A DNA stretch of 64,000 nt from Arcuatula senhousia (taxonomy: Eukaryota; Mollusca; Bivalvia; Mytilida; Mytilidae): positions 38,531,275 through 38,595,274 of the forward strand of contig OZ020308.1 of NCBI GenBank assembly GCA_963971305.1. Direction: 5' to 3'. The notes beneath the pieces were generated by a model. It did not search any database and was not told where the DNA came from. It was given only the letters and a program-made list of their open reading frames with translations. A program made the position numbers and the translations under genes. This document shows positions 24,401-34,577 of the stretch, piece by piece. Numbering within the stretch: position 1 is the first letter of the stretch; every line of letters starts with the position of its first letter.

Positions 24401-25707
24401 TTTCAATCAAATGCAATTTGTGTAAAATAAAATCAAAAAAATATACTTTGATTTATTTTCTGCTATTATGGCTATAGCTATGCTGACTGGATAATTGGCA
24501 CAATGTGTCTCTTCAAGTACCTATTTACTTTCATTTTCTGCATTTATTTACAGTAATGTTGAATAGATAAGGAGCACACACTTGCCTTTTCTGTTATACT
24601 AACCTTCCTTTAGTAACAAACATCATATCAAAATTTCATAACAATTGGTCAATATTTCCTCAAGTTATCGCCCATGACTACGTTTACATCTTTCCTGTGG
24701 TTAAAAAAGATTCATCACATTCACATCTGTTATACCAAATAATTATGTACTTTCACTTTCTATATTTATTTACAGCCATGCTTAACGGATTAGGGGCACA
24801 GGCTGCCTTTCCTGCAACTACCTCACCAAGCCGAGGACTGCCACTGGCCAATAGCCCAGGACCCTTGGATATCTACAACAACCAGGACAGTCTGTATCTA
24901 CAGGCCACCAGTCCCCAGCCAGGTCTCAGTTTAGGCCATAGCTTAGCTGTAAGTAGTAAAAATCACCCTTCCATTCCTTTATTCCTTAAGTCAGAAAGTT
25001 CAATTAGGGTCATATCATCACCGTCAGCAACAAACAAATTAAAGAACACTCAGATATGGGGGTAAAATTGGCTGTTAGTAGCAAATTTACCGTATGTACA
25101 TCATAGCTAAAATGTCCAACATCAAGTTATAACTTGGGTGTTCTGAGCAAATATCTTGTAGTTAGAAAGATCCATTTTGACCAATGTCAAGATTTTATTT
25201 CATGAATAAATCTGAAATTGAAACAAAACAGTAAAGTGTCCTATAATAGATCTTAAATTAAGTGGCCAAATGGTTAATACTTACTTTTGATCTTGTTTGC
25301 ATCCAACATGATTGATTACCTTTAAAGACAAAACAAATGCTGTAGACCAACTTATTTTCGCGACTACTTTATTTCGCATTTTCATGTCAAATGACAGTTT
25401 CGCGGCTATTTATTTTTCGCGCGTCTTCTTAAAAATTACTATTTTTACAATAAAAATTGGTTACTTTGCGACGATTTATTTTCGCGAATTTCTTATCATC
25501 ACAAATTACGCAAAAATAAATGGCTCGTGAAAATAAGTTGGTTTACAGTATATTGCCTCCCCATATGGATCATTCCTGTGTCTTTTACTGATGACTTGCT
25601 TTATTTTCTGCAAAGGATGAACAAAGATGGTTTTGAAAAATATTAAAAGATATGTTTGTTTTTTTCAGGGACAGCTGATAGCTACAAGTTTCCAGAATGG
25701 CTATTGA
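12359..25707 (+). CDS. msi: Musashi RNA-binding protein, 3' part of gene (8 exons, partial at 5' end)
   Basis: Exons join 12359-12441, 13085-13163, 15984-16043, 16985-17077, 20802-20927, 23584-23826, 24776-24948 and 25669-25707. They give one open frame of 297 residues ending in TGA. The first two exons encode the end of RRM2: the RNP1 core GFGFVTF, then [11 protein letters not shown] and [12 protein letters not shown], which is the Musashi signature. The rest is a low-complexity Gly/Ala/Pro/Ser tail typical of the family. The end reads LGHSLA then [12 protein letters not shown], close to the conserved C-terminus of vertebrate Musashi. Musashi proteins bind UAG-containing motifs in 3' UTRs and regulate translation in the cytoplasm, for example in neural and germline progenitors (established for the family). 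Every internal boundary has AG and GT and matching phase. RRM1 and the first half of RRM2 lie left of the window or were not recognised. The family call is very secure; the exact isoform structure is less so. Confidence 0.93.
12888..13045 (+). repeat. Dispersed repeat B, copy 1 (next to Musashi exon b)
   Basis: It shares AAGATCGCAATGGTCCTGAC and GGCATTTCAAAAGAAATG blocks with copies at 34578, 45668 and 59540. This copy ends about 40 bases before the 13085 exon, so it supplies sequence close to the branch-point region. Confidence 0.75.
13085..13163 (+). CDS. msi: Musashi exon b: end of RRM2
   Basis: The acceptor is TTCTGTAG and the donor is CGTG|GTATGT. The exon encodes [16 protein letters not shown] followed by [10 protein letters not shown]. 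The first part is the invariant end of Musashi RRM2 and the second starts the Arg/Gly-containing linker. It ends in phase 1. A copy of dispersed repeat B ends only about 40 bases upstream of the acceptor. Confidence 0.92.
14478..14685 (+). mobile_element. ACTGTGG foldback MITE in Musashi intron
   Basis: The left end is ACTGTGGATTCATTCATTTT and the right end is ATAATAATGAAACCACAGT. Internally there are inverted CGTGGG(G)TA motifs. The copy at 25773-25973 is the same element in the opposite orientation, which confirms both boundaries. No coding capacity. Confidence 0.85.
14985..15115 (+). repeat. Dispersed repeat with GTCCGTCC core
   Basis: GCATTTAGTGTTTGGGTC, a GTCCGTCCTTCC stretch and GGGGCATTATGTCTTTAGGA then CATATTCTTGTT match the order of the copy at 37455-37575. 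It is in an intron. Confidence 0.6.
15984..16043 (+). CDS. msi: Musashi exon c: 60-nt candidate cassette exon
   Basis: The acceptor is TTTCGTAG and the donor is ATGT|GTAAGT, which is near consensus. The exon is exactly 60 nt, starting and ending in phase 1. It adds an acidic stretch, [19 protein letters not shown], that I do not recognise from vertebrate Musashi. Skipping it would keep the frame, so an alternatively spliced exon is likely (inference). Confidence 0.8.
16985..17077 (+). CDS. msi: Musashi exon d: Pro/Tyr/Gly-rich tail
   Basis: A strong polypyrimidine tract with CTAG precedes the exon and the donor is CCAG|GTATGG. The 93-nt exon, phase 1 to phase 1, encodes [20 protein letters not shown] then [10 protein letters not shown]. 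Such tyrosine/proline/glycine-rich sequence is typical of Musashi C-terminal tails. Its length is a multiple of three, so it can be skipped in frame. Confidence 0.88.
17348..17609. mobile_element. TGTGGAAATTTTC foldback element
   Basis: The left end is AATGTGGAAATTTTCGTGG and the right end is GATGAAAATTTCCACATT. Together they form about 18 bp of imperfect inverted repeat. The interior is not coding. It lies in the intron after the 16985 exon, and the rest of that 3.7-kb intron is AT-rich. Confidence 0.65.
20640..20735 (+). repeat. Three-copy 37-bp minisatellite before Musashi exon e
   Basis: (CT)ATGAAGGTTAAAAATACTC-like units occur near 20640, 20676 and 20713. Each is followed by a CT-rich stretch. 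The array ends about 70 bases upstream of the 20802 acceptor. Confidence 0.7.
20802..20927 (+). CDS. msi: Musashi exon e: alanine-rich tail
   Basis: The acceptor is CACATGCAG and the donor is GCGG|GTAAGC. The 126-nt exon, phase 1 to phase 1, encodes a Ser/Ala-rich segment with [20 protein letters not shown] near its middle. Its GC content is well above the flanking AT-rich intron, which supports coding. The antisense open frame over the same bases has no family resemblance. A short tandem repeat lies just upstream of the acceptor region. Confidence 0.85.
23584..23826 (+). CDS. msi: Musashi exon f: long Ser/Pro/Gln tail exon
   Basis: The acceptor is CTTCCACAG and the donor is TCAG|GTAGTA. The 243-nt exon, phase 1 to phase 1, starts [20 protein letters not shown]. 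That resembles the GYPGF...TTY segment of vertebrate Musashi. The remainder is Ser/Thr/Gln/Pro-rich, ends [16 protein letters not shown] and is probably disordered. The donor is weaker than those of the other exons. Confidence 0.88.
24510..24605 (+). pseudogene. Decayed duplicate of Musashi exon g
   Basis: TACTTTCATTTTCTGCATTT then ATTTACAG (ending 24553) matches the acceptor tract ending at 24775 in about 26 of 30 positions. The following bases, TAATGTTGAATAGATAAGGA then GCACAC, align with the start of exon g at roughly 70% identity, at an offset of 222. If spliced in phase 1 it would read VMLNR and stop. A third, weaker copy of the same first bases appears near 24477-24504. Confidence 0.7.
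24776..24948 (+). CDS. msi: Musashi exon g: penultimate coding exon
   Basis: The acceptor is TTTATTTACAG and the donor is GCT|GTAAGT. The exon begins in phase 1, encoding [18 protein letters not shown], and ends in phase 0 after [18 protein letters not shown]. The end matches the SPAPSTGFGHSLG region before the Musashi C-terminus. About 222 bases upstream is a decayed copy of its acceptor and first 45 bases. Confidence 0.92.
25339..25550. mobile_element. TTTTCGCG foldback MITE in last Musashi intron
   Basis: The left end is GCTGTAGACCAACTTATTTT followed by CGCG. The right end is CGTGAAAATAAG followed by TTGGTTTACAGTA. These give terminal inverted repeats of about 25 bp with few mismatches. 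Internal CGCGAA motifs recur. It ends 118 bases before the last coding exon. Confidence 0.8.
25669..25707 (+). CDS. msi: Musashi exon h: last coding exon with stop
   Basis: The acceptor is TTTTTTTCAG. Twelve codons, [12 protein letters not shown], are followed by TGA and then TAA. This is the conserved Musashi C-terminal peptide. The stop lies 66 bases before a foldback element in the 3' UTR. Confidence 0.93.
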   Translation, partial: GQLIATSFQNGY

Positions 25708-25772
25708 TAACAAGAACTAGACAAATGGTGTGTTTATAGATCAAATATTATCATTGTGTTTTCTCTTCAAAT

Positions 25773-25973
25773 ACTGTGGTTTCATTATTATTCGTGGGGT
25801 ATTAATTTTCGTGGGTAGCCTTCATCCACGAAATTTGATACCCAACAAAACAGAAATTTAACATTGATCTGTATGCTGGAGGCATTAGAACCACGAAATT
25901 AAGAATCCACGAACTGATTCTTTTTTAACAAACCAGGAAAATTGGTACCCACGAAAATAAATGAATTCACAGT
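25773..25973 (-). mobile_element. ACTGTGG MITE in Musashi 3' UTR, inverted copy
   Basis: The ends are ACTGTGGTTTCATTATTATT and AAATAAATGAATTCACAGT. It is the reverse-complement orientation of the element at 14478-14685. It starts 66 bases after the Musashi stop. Confidence 0.85.
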
Positions 25974-26364
25974 TTTTCCCAATGCACTTTAAACCATAGG
26001 GAAAAAAAGGTTTATAATCATGAAAATTTTAAGAACAAATAAATTGTGAAATCATTGGCATATCAATATTAGCAAATAAGATATATATATGTTGATTAAG
26101 TCTTAAAAAAAATATTAAGGTAATTTGTAATTGCACCTATAATGTCGAGAAAGGTTTATACAATCTGTAATGCCAATTATTCTTAGTAGAAAATTTAAAC
26201 TTGCTCAATCATCAATTTACCGGTATAGAATATGCTCATATAAGCTTTCACACCAATAGAATGTGCCTGATAACTTCAAAGAATTTTAAAAATATGCAAA
26301 TTCTGTTTTATTTCATTCGGCAACATATATAATCATGACTTTTATCTTTTTATTTATTTTTCAG

Positions 26365-26395
26365 ATCCTGTTTTACTAGAGATCATGAAGGGAAA
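26365..26395 (+). promoter_or_regulatory. Strong acceptor-like site, possible 3' UTR exon
   Basis: TTTTTATTTATTTTTCAG ends at 26364. A donor-like ATG|GTGTGT lies at 25728, 20 bases after the Musashi stop. Splicing between them would remove the 3' UTR MITE and, being within 50 bases of the stop, should not trigger decay. This is inference only. Confidence 0.3.
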
Positions 26396-29178
26396 TGTTG
26401 TCTCGAAGGATTTTTTTACCTATACATGCATTTACTGATCCTTCTTCAGACTTTTATTGTTTTTACAATTTTTATTGCTTATTATTATTATTAATTATTA
26501 TTATTATTATCATGGATATTTGTATATCAATTCTTATGGGTTACTTGTTGCGATGTCTTATTAAAGATTTGTTAAAGTACACACGTTACCAAAAAAAATA
26601 TGTTGTATATTTATATTTGTTCTATGCAGTCAAAATTTTAATGTACAGTACCTTACTATATAATCCCCATGATTTAGCATATCAGTTAGTTCTGCTGCAT
26701 TCTGGCTAAAATGTGGAAATTTATTCGACTTTTTTCATGCACAAATAAAGCAATAGGCTACATTTACTATTTTTTCTGTTGAAAAAAATGTATATTTTAT
26801 TAACAAAATGTAACAAGACAAATTATCAAGTTTAGATTTTTCAATGACCTTATTGAAAATTAAAAAAAAAAGAATTATCATAAATTTTTATGTTTTAGGG
26901 AATGCAGCATTTAGTAAAAAATAGCCAGTAGTATTTAATTTATTTATTTAAATTCAACATGAAATGTTTATTTAAGAAGCAAATAATTATACCTTCAATT
27001 GTTTGATTTATATGAGCTTTGTTAAAGTTGAAAATAGGAAATAAGACATTTGATACTTTATACATGTGATTAAACAGGTTAATTTGCATATCATGTGATT
27101 AGGGAGAATTTGATATAAATTCTGAGTGCATAAAACAAGTAATTGGGATGATTGGTTAGTGATGTTTTTTGATTTTTTTTATGACTGTACTTAAACTTTG
27201 CCATTGAAACATGATTTTGAAAAATATTTAAATTTTCACAGGGATAAGTTGTAATAGTCAACCAAAGCATGTAACAAAATAATTAATTTGCTATAAAATG
27301 AGGCTTTCAAGAGAAAAGTTCTCTGATAGAAACCTTATTGAAAATTTTTCGAGTCAAGGATAAAAAAAATGGAATGTTTAGGAATTCTCTTCTTATTTGG
27401 TTGGCTTTCAAATCATTATTTTGTAGAAATCTTACAATTGTACAATGAAGACTCACTCAAAATCCAAAGCAAGACAAATAAAATCGATTTTTTTCAATAT
27501 TAACATGATCAATGGCAAACTTATGTTGTAAATAGAGGTTGTATTATATTTCTTTGTTATATTTTCTCCTTATTATTGATTAATTTTTATTTTTATGATC
27601 ATTTTTATTATATTACTTTTCATTTTATTTCATATGTCAATCCAGCATTTAGGTTGTATTAGCAAAGGATTTTTTACCATCTATTTTAGTTTATTTGATT
27701 GAAATTCTAATTTTATTGGTCGAAATTGCATAAAAAATTGAAAAAAGTGGCATTTTCATCATTTATATAGCATCATAGCTAATTATTATTATTATTTATT
27801 ATAATTTTAGTATTTATTACTAGATTAATTTTTAATTTCATTTTTATTTTTTTATATCAATATGTGATAATGATAAAATTGCATGGGACGTTTTTTTTTT
27901 TAATCATGGCATGGTGTGGACTTATGTTTTAATGGCAAAATTATTTTTAAGCATGAGTTTTCTTTTCTATTCATTTTTGCTATACATCTTACAGTTTTTG
28001 ATAGATTAATGTTTTTCCTTTAAATCAAACTCTTATCCTATCTACTTAATTTTTTTCTATATTTTTTTTATGATACCTTTCTTGGGGAAAAAATTCTATA
28101 ACATGTATGTGATGATAAGATAATATGGCAATAATTTAATGTTTGTAAAATTAATAATTATGTTGTTCAATCTTTGTGTTCATTTTAAGAAATTTGTTTT
28201 TTGCAAGTCTTTTCTCAACAATTATCTGTGAAAAAATAATTTAAACGGGGTTTCTTAATTTGAAAAAACTTATTCATACCAAAATTATAAAATGTAATTC
28301 ATACTTAAATTATAAAATGTAGCTTTGGAAAAAAACTAACAGAGATTATATAAACATTATTGATTAATTTATAACAGTATTTTCTTTTTAAAATAGTCAC
28401 AACCAAACCAATAAATTTATCACACATTCATTATTCAATATTTTTTAAGTAAAACTTTTATTAAAACAACAATTTATTTTTTTAACAAATTTATAGTTGT
28501 TTTTAAAAGAAACTTTTTGTCACCTATGCTTGATGCATATAACATCTTTTTCTTTGTTAAATTTAAAATTTGTTAGTGCTGGACAACGCATGTTTTGTAT
28601 TACGCAAGTTTATTTTTTAAAAGTGCTAACTTGTTATTGAATCAAACTGCGCAAATTTGGGATAACAATTATAAACTTTTGTTGAAATAAATCAGGTCAT
28701 ATCCTTAAGTTTAAACATATTTTAAGATGTAAATAAATGTAAAAAAAATCTTTTTTTTCTGTTTAAAGATATTTTATAATCATGTTACTTATATTGTTAC
28801 TGCAAAAGTTTTTTTTTATATGTGCACAATCTACGCATTCAAATCTTTGTCGGTAAAAATTGATGTATGTGCAATTCTAACTTAAACTTTTTTTGTACTT
28901 AAAGGGTTTTGGCTAAAAAGCTGTAAAAATGTAAAAAAAATCTTATCATGTCTTAATTTTGTGCATAGTGTATTTTTCCAAAGGCTGAAGGCCAATTATG
29001 ATAGAAAATTTGTCAAAAAATGATTTTGTCACTGTATATAGTTGCTTTACTTGTTAAAATTTCTAGTGTCAATGTTTGCATGGAAAGGCACATAAATAAA
29101 CAGATGAACCGCCCTAGTGCTATAAATGTATAAATTTTTTGTATAATGTACATGATTTCATCAGGGTCCAAGAATAAA

Positions 29179-32100
29179 CCAATGTCTCAATCACAGAGGA
29201 TAGGGGTCATCTCAAAAGATGCTTTTTGTCTGTATATTAGTCAGATTTTTATTTAGTTTAAATATTATTATTACAAGATCTGAACTCTTACGAGTTACTT
29301 TGGGCTTTCTTCAGTAGTTAGTTTTTTTTACAGATTTAAAACTGTTTTGAGATCTCCCCTAGAATTACTGTCTGTGATAACCAGGTGTCAAGCCTGGTTT
29401 AGTTAGTAAAGTAGTTACAGTAGGGTGTGTATCGTTACATTATGTAAATTACCTTTATTAAGTTAAAAATTATTGATTTTTTTCACCAAAAAGATTGTTT
29501 ATACATACAAATATATATATATATCCTGTGTATTTTGTCCATGTACATAAGGTTTTGTTTGATGTAGATTTTGATAATTCATTCATGCTTTCTGGCAGGT
29601 GATATCAACGCTAATTAATTGGGAGGAAAATAATTGGGAACATCTCAGAATGTACAATTGGTGCTTATATTTCTTCATGTAAGACATAATTTCTTGTTCG
29701 TTAAAATAGGTTTAATCTTTAGCTTATTGTTAAATATATACATTTAGACATTTACTAAAAGCGAGATATTTTTTTCTGTTAGCATGTTCTTTTAATATTG
29801 ACAGCAGATTCTATCTTTAGATTTAGAGGTCAGATTAATTTGTATTGCTAAAAAATTGCCCTAGTCACAAATTTCATAAATTAATGAATTAATTAGATTT
29901 AAAATATATTTTAGCAATCTAGTTTCTTATACTAGTAATATTTATATTGTAATGTTGGTAAGAGCATTTATAACAATAATTCTTGAGATGTTCCTGATTA
30001 TTTTCTTTATCCAAGAAAGTGTGACTGAGAAAAAACACTGATGGGACATTCCTTAAGCTGGAAGTCTTTAAAACCATTGAAAGGACATTGCTTTTGAAAA
30101 ATAGAAAAAAAAATATGGGAGGTTAAAAACTAACTGAAAACATATGCAGATGCTTTGAACAATGAACTCAGGGAACACATATTTTTGTGGATACAACTTT
30201 GTTATTTTTTTGACAGAGTTTGATGTATTCATCAAATAGATTAGGATTAGAGTAGGATAAAAATAATAATGAAAATACTGAATTTGATTAAAAGAATTGG
30301 AGTGAATATGGAGTCCAGGCCTGGACACCACAAAACTTAGAAAATACTTAAGTCTGATTATTCTTATTTTCCATGGCGACTTCAATCAAAACGTTCTAAA
30401 TTTGATGATGTCACAATGAGTTGAGAATTTTCTCAGACTTAAGTATTTTTTTTAAGTTTTGTGGCACCAGAACCTGATTTTATGATGTTATTCAGGAAAG
30501 TTTACGAACAAATTGAGCAGGAAATGACAGCAATAAGTAGTTAGTTTTATTAATATATGCAATTTTTAGTACCTCTAAAAAATTCAGTATTTTCATTAAA
30601 TTAAATGTTAGTTAAAGATAAGATCTTATACCCTATCGTAATGAATCTCTGTATGTGTGTCCTGTAGTGGCTCTGACTAAGGGATTTTGTGTCTTAAGCA
30701 TTTTTTTTCAGATTTTTTTCCCCCCATGAATTGAGGACCAAGATTTTTTTTATATTCAATGTTAAAAAAAATAGATCTAAATTTTTGTGTCTTAAGCAAA
30801 TAAAAATAAAAATTTCTTTAAAATACAATCAACAAGCAGATCCATGGGGCTGTTAGGGACAACAAACAATTTTACCTGAATACATAAAAAAAAGAATTAA
30901 GCAAGACAAGGCCAGCTCCCCCCTAGCCCATTTAGCAAAATTTCTGGATTTGCCACTCAACCAGATATTAGACAAGATTTATTTATCTTTTACAATGTTT
31001 AAAATTACCTTCATCCATGTAATAAAAACATCATGTCTGCTCCATACACCAGTTTTAAAAAGGGATTTTTGTCAAGTCAAGGCCTCAAACTTCAACAATT
31101 TTCTATCCGATTTAAAAAAAAAGTTTTAATTTTCAATTAAAAACTGCTTTTGATCAAAATCCCCTGCTTACTTACCTAGTAGATAAAAACATATAACCAT
31201 ATCTGTTATAAATTTTGTTACCTAACATTTTAATTGTGATGATTTTTTAAACTGGTTCATTTTCAAAACCAGTTTGACATTGTTTTTTATATAAGTATTA
31301 TAACAAATAATGTTTTATATACATTTAATATTTTTGTCTCGAGCAAATCTGCAGATATTTAAGAGAAAGAAAGAAAACCTCCCATATTTTTTTTTAAATA
31401 CACATATCTTGAGTATAAGCAATGAAAATAGTTTAGGTAAATTTTTCATAGACAAGAATTATTTTCAGATTAAACAAAATGAATTATTTCATGCAAATAT
31501 ATTTGTTTGAAACAAATATTAATTTCTTTTTTAAATTTAACAATTTTCTCTAATAAAGGGGGCAGATTATACATTAATCAAAGCAATGTCCTTGTAAATG
31601 TATTTATAGATCTACCAGATAAAATCTAGTTTAGGAATATGTTTTAGAGTAGCTATTTATTGAAAAAACGATGCAGCGTTAATTGTTTATATAAAGGGTA
31701 TTTATTTATATGATACCATGGCAACATAAAACTTGTGCCAAAGATTTTCACTATTTCCTTTGTTTTTTACATATCTATATATAACCAGTCACATAATGTT
31801 TGGCAATAAACTTAATTTGTGCCATGTTATTGATCAATACCAAAAATAAATGTGACCTTGACCTTTTACAAACCAATGCATTATAATTGTGTAACATTTA
31901 TCTTTTTTATGATATACTTAAAAAAACATGTTCTTCTCATTTTAATTTCATATCTTTTCTGTAAAAGTGTATTTGTGACAAAAAATCATTCAAATTAAAA
32001 AGTATATTCAAAATGTCTTGTATTATTATAGCCATTGGAGAAGAAAATGAGAAAAAAGGTTATAAGTTGTAACATAAAATTTAGTCAATGGTTAGTTTCC

Positions 32101-32530
32101 CACTTGAGTGTTGTGATTCCAGTAAATCTAAATCAACATTAAAGGTACTTTAACTAAACGGAGACCATCAATAACAAAACAAAGACATACCAAAAAAAGA
32201 TTAAGACTTTGTACAGGTATTAAAAATGGTTAAACCAAAATAAATGGCATTTTAAGAGAACTATTGATATGAAACCTGGTCTTTTGAAAAATCTCTTCAC
32301 AATCAGGACTACAAATGCTCATTAATTTCTCTTATATTCTTGTCTGTTTGTCTTAGACATTTTGGTATTGACATAGACCTGTATATAAGGGCACACAAAA
32401 GCAAAGTCGATATTTGTTACAACATTCTTGAACTTGGAATAAGAAATAACAATTTAAGGCTAAACATAAAATTACGATATGAAGTGTATATGCATTTCAC
32501 AAAATCACATTGTATAATATTAGAATGAAT
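29179..32530. other. AT-rich region between genes, no gene seen
   Basis: Long runs of A and T with no frame that resembles a protein. One foldback element (30317-30476) is listed separately. Candidate far 3' UTR of Musashi or intergenic DNA. Confidence 0.5.
30317..30476. mobile_element. Foldback element with TAAGTTTTGTGG termini
   Basis: The left part is AGGCCTGGACACCACAAAAC then TTAG, and the right part is TTAAGTTTTGTGGCACCAGA then ACCTG. A second inner inverted pair is AATACTTAAGTCTGA and TCAGACTTAAGTATT. The total is about 160 bp, non-coding. Confidence 0.75.
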
Positions 32531-32569
32531 CAAGGCAAAGGACAGCCTGTTGATTGTTCTTGATCCTGG

Positions 32570-32775
32570 AGTCAAATGGAGGTCTTTTTAAAACATGAAG
32601 CAAATGCCCGAGCCTTACTGAAACTTAAGGATGACCCCCATACCATTGGTAAATGCCAATAACGCTACATCCGTGAACTTACGTTCACAAGTGAAAGTAT
32701 TCAACAAAGTGCACACAATCTGATCAAGTCAGCTTATGTTGACCGACAGTCACACTATGCATTATCAATTTAGAA
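32570..32775 (+). pseudogene. Unrecognised open-frame relic
   Basis: One frame reads MEVFLKHEANARALLKLKDD, then PHTIGKCQ and a stop. It continues in the same frame RYIRELTFTSESIQQSAHNL, then IKSAYVDRQSHYALSI and a stop. Composition looks protein-like and GC is above local background. I do not recognise the family. It may be an old processed copy or a transposon fragment. Confidence 0.3.
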
Positions 32776-32916
32776 TAAGAGATGAAATTAGTTGCTGAAA
32801 CCAAGGAATTAGATTGCTGAAACTTCGAAGGCTTAATATTCTCATCCTGCTAGCCTTCTGAAACATTTGTTTCCAATCGCCAGTACTTTTGTTGACAATG
32901 CACAGACAATGATCGA

Positions 32917-33188
32917 GGGGCCTGGGTGGCCGAGTGGTCAAAGGCGCTGGTTTTAATATCACACTATTGACCACAAGCTGGTTACCTCTCAGATGGTGTT
33001 CGAGTCCCGCTTGTAGTTACAAAACGAGACTCCCACCTTTATGTAATTAGGTTTGTCAGTTACCTGCCCAAGGTCGGTGGTTTTCTCCGAATAACCCGGC
33101 TTTCTCCAACATAAAAACTGACCGCCTGATATGGCCCAGGTGCGCCGATAAACACACACACACACAATCACACACACACACACACACA
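32917..33188 (+). mobile_element. tRNA-derived SINE (type II tRNA head)
   Basis: It opens GGCCTGGGTGGCCGAGTGG, a type II tRNA 5' half with an A box (TGGCCGAGTGG at 32927). A B-box-like GTTCGAGTCCC follows at 32998-33008. The body continues with CTGACCGCCTGATATGGCCC and ends in a GATAAACACACACA tail that runs into a CA microsatellite. The copy at 49907 shares the same body. The element resembles molluscan SINEs, but the named family is not certain. Confidence 0.82.
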
Positions 33189-33394
33189 TCTCCAAGATCT
33201 TCGTGTCGTCAAGATGATTCTTAGGAATAACTGATGCATTTAATACAAGATAATGAGATAATACAAGATAACATCATTGACAGCAAATTTAAATCAAAGC
33301 GCTAAAGCGTTAAAAGGCAAGCGAAATTTAAAGTTCTGAAATAGCAGATATTTTCAAAGTTAATTGTGTCGAAAGAGAGTCGAAAAAATGGACC

Positions 33395-33480
33395 ATGGAA
33401 TTTTCACCCATGACGGAACGAACCACGAACCTTGGTGTAAGTAGCCTGACGTGTTAACCAGTACACCACCAGGTCTCAAC
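33395..33480 (-). mobile_element. tRNA-like SINE head, minus strand
   Basis: Read on the minus strand it contains CCTGGTGGTGTACTGGTTAA, a good A box (TGGTGTACTGG). About 40 bases on, GGTTCGTTCCG is a near-consensus B box. There is no obvious cloverleaf, so it is called as a SINE head and not a tRNA gene. Confidence 0.5.
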
Positions 33481-33884
33481 GATGAAATGTTGGTTGCAAT
33501 AAAATCCAAGACAAGGTCTGCAACCAAGAGATTAACAACAATATCAAACAGAGGGTTAAATGCTAACCATTGGTTATAAGATATAACCGATTGTTAAAGA
33601 TAAACCATTAGACTGTTTGGCTCGATCATCAATAATGAATTACAATGCGATGTGTCCCTGATCACTTTAGTTCACACTGGTATTTTCAACAAACTTGGGG
33701 TTATAGTCTATACCACTGCCACCATGCTTTGTGACCCTAACTCCATTTTCATTTTGCTTAAATAAACTTCGGTCGTTTTTTGTCAGATGTAAACTTTTTG
33801 TGGAAAGTTAATCACTTGAAAAGTGTAATACTTAGGCGTCTGATATTTAGAATGTAAATCGTTATGCTTTGTTTTTTGAAAGAA

Positions 33885-34075
33885 GAAAAGAGGCACCAAT
33901 GGGGCATTCGAGTGTCAAAAGTCCGAAATGGCAACGACAAAACCGGTAAACACGAACGAGAACAGCACGAAGAAACACAAAACACAAAATCAACCGAACG
34001 GAAATCAACAACGCGAACACAAGACGTAACAAGAGTGAACTCGGGTGCTCCGGGAGAGAAAGCGGTTCCTGTCTG
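33885..34075 (+). repeat. Dispersed repeat A, copy 3 (best preserved)
   Basis: The block order is AGGCACCAATGGGGCATTCG, TGTCAAAAGTCCGAAATGGC, ACAAAACCGGTAAACACGAA, AAATCAACAACGCGAACAC and GTGAACTCGGGTGCTCCGG. It serves as the reference for the family. The open frame through it is a by-product of the repeat. Confidence 0.75.
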
Positions 34076-34577
34076 CTATATATGATTCTGTAAATATTGG
34101 TTCATTTTTTGTGTTCAGTTTTTTAAGATGGTCATATTTTAGATAACTATAATATCTAGAACCCCTATCCGCAGACATAGCCTTTTTGAACTTTGTAAAA
34201 TTCTTCTAATGTGCATCGATGTCCTTGAATACTTCGATACTAGAAGCGACATTTGGGTACTACAAATCTTGCCTTTATTATACTAGTAATTTGTGTGTTT
34301 TCATCATCCTGTCCTTTTGTTATTCTAAAATGATGCTTGAAACAAATTGAATGATAGCTATATAAGTCTTCCTGAAATGTCTTAATCCGACACACTATAG
34401 TGCCTTGAATTATAGTCAAATTATAGCAAGGATCAATTTCTTGTCTGTAGTCTTGTTCTATCATTATGTATAAGCTTCAAGTAAAAAGCCTTAAAGTGCT
34501 TAACGCATTTGGTATTGCATGTTCTTAAATCATGCATTTTCCGCAAGAGCGGGACAACTTTGTGTTCGTTCAATTAA

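Larger units (their letters stand above)
25708..29178 (+). other. msi: Probable Musashi 3' UTR with AATAAA signals
   Basis: AATAAA hexamers follow the stop at 26744-26749, 29095-29100 and 29173-29178. The stretch is very AT-rich, contains a TTA/ATT microsatellite near 26478-26511 and has no convincing coding frame. A TGTATATA (Pumilio-type) motif is at about 29033. Vertebrate Musashi mRNAs also have long 3' UTRs. Which signal is used cannot be told from sequence. Confidence 0.5.

Noticed and set aside
26395..26709. Open frame of 104 codons after the Musashi gene
   Set aside because: It includes an Ile run from the ATT microsatellite and hydrophobic AT-rich codons, and it lies in the probable 3' UTR.
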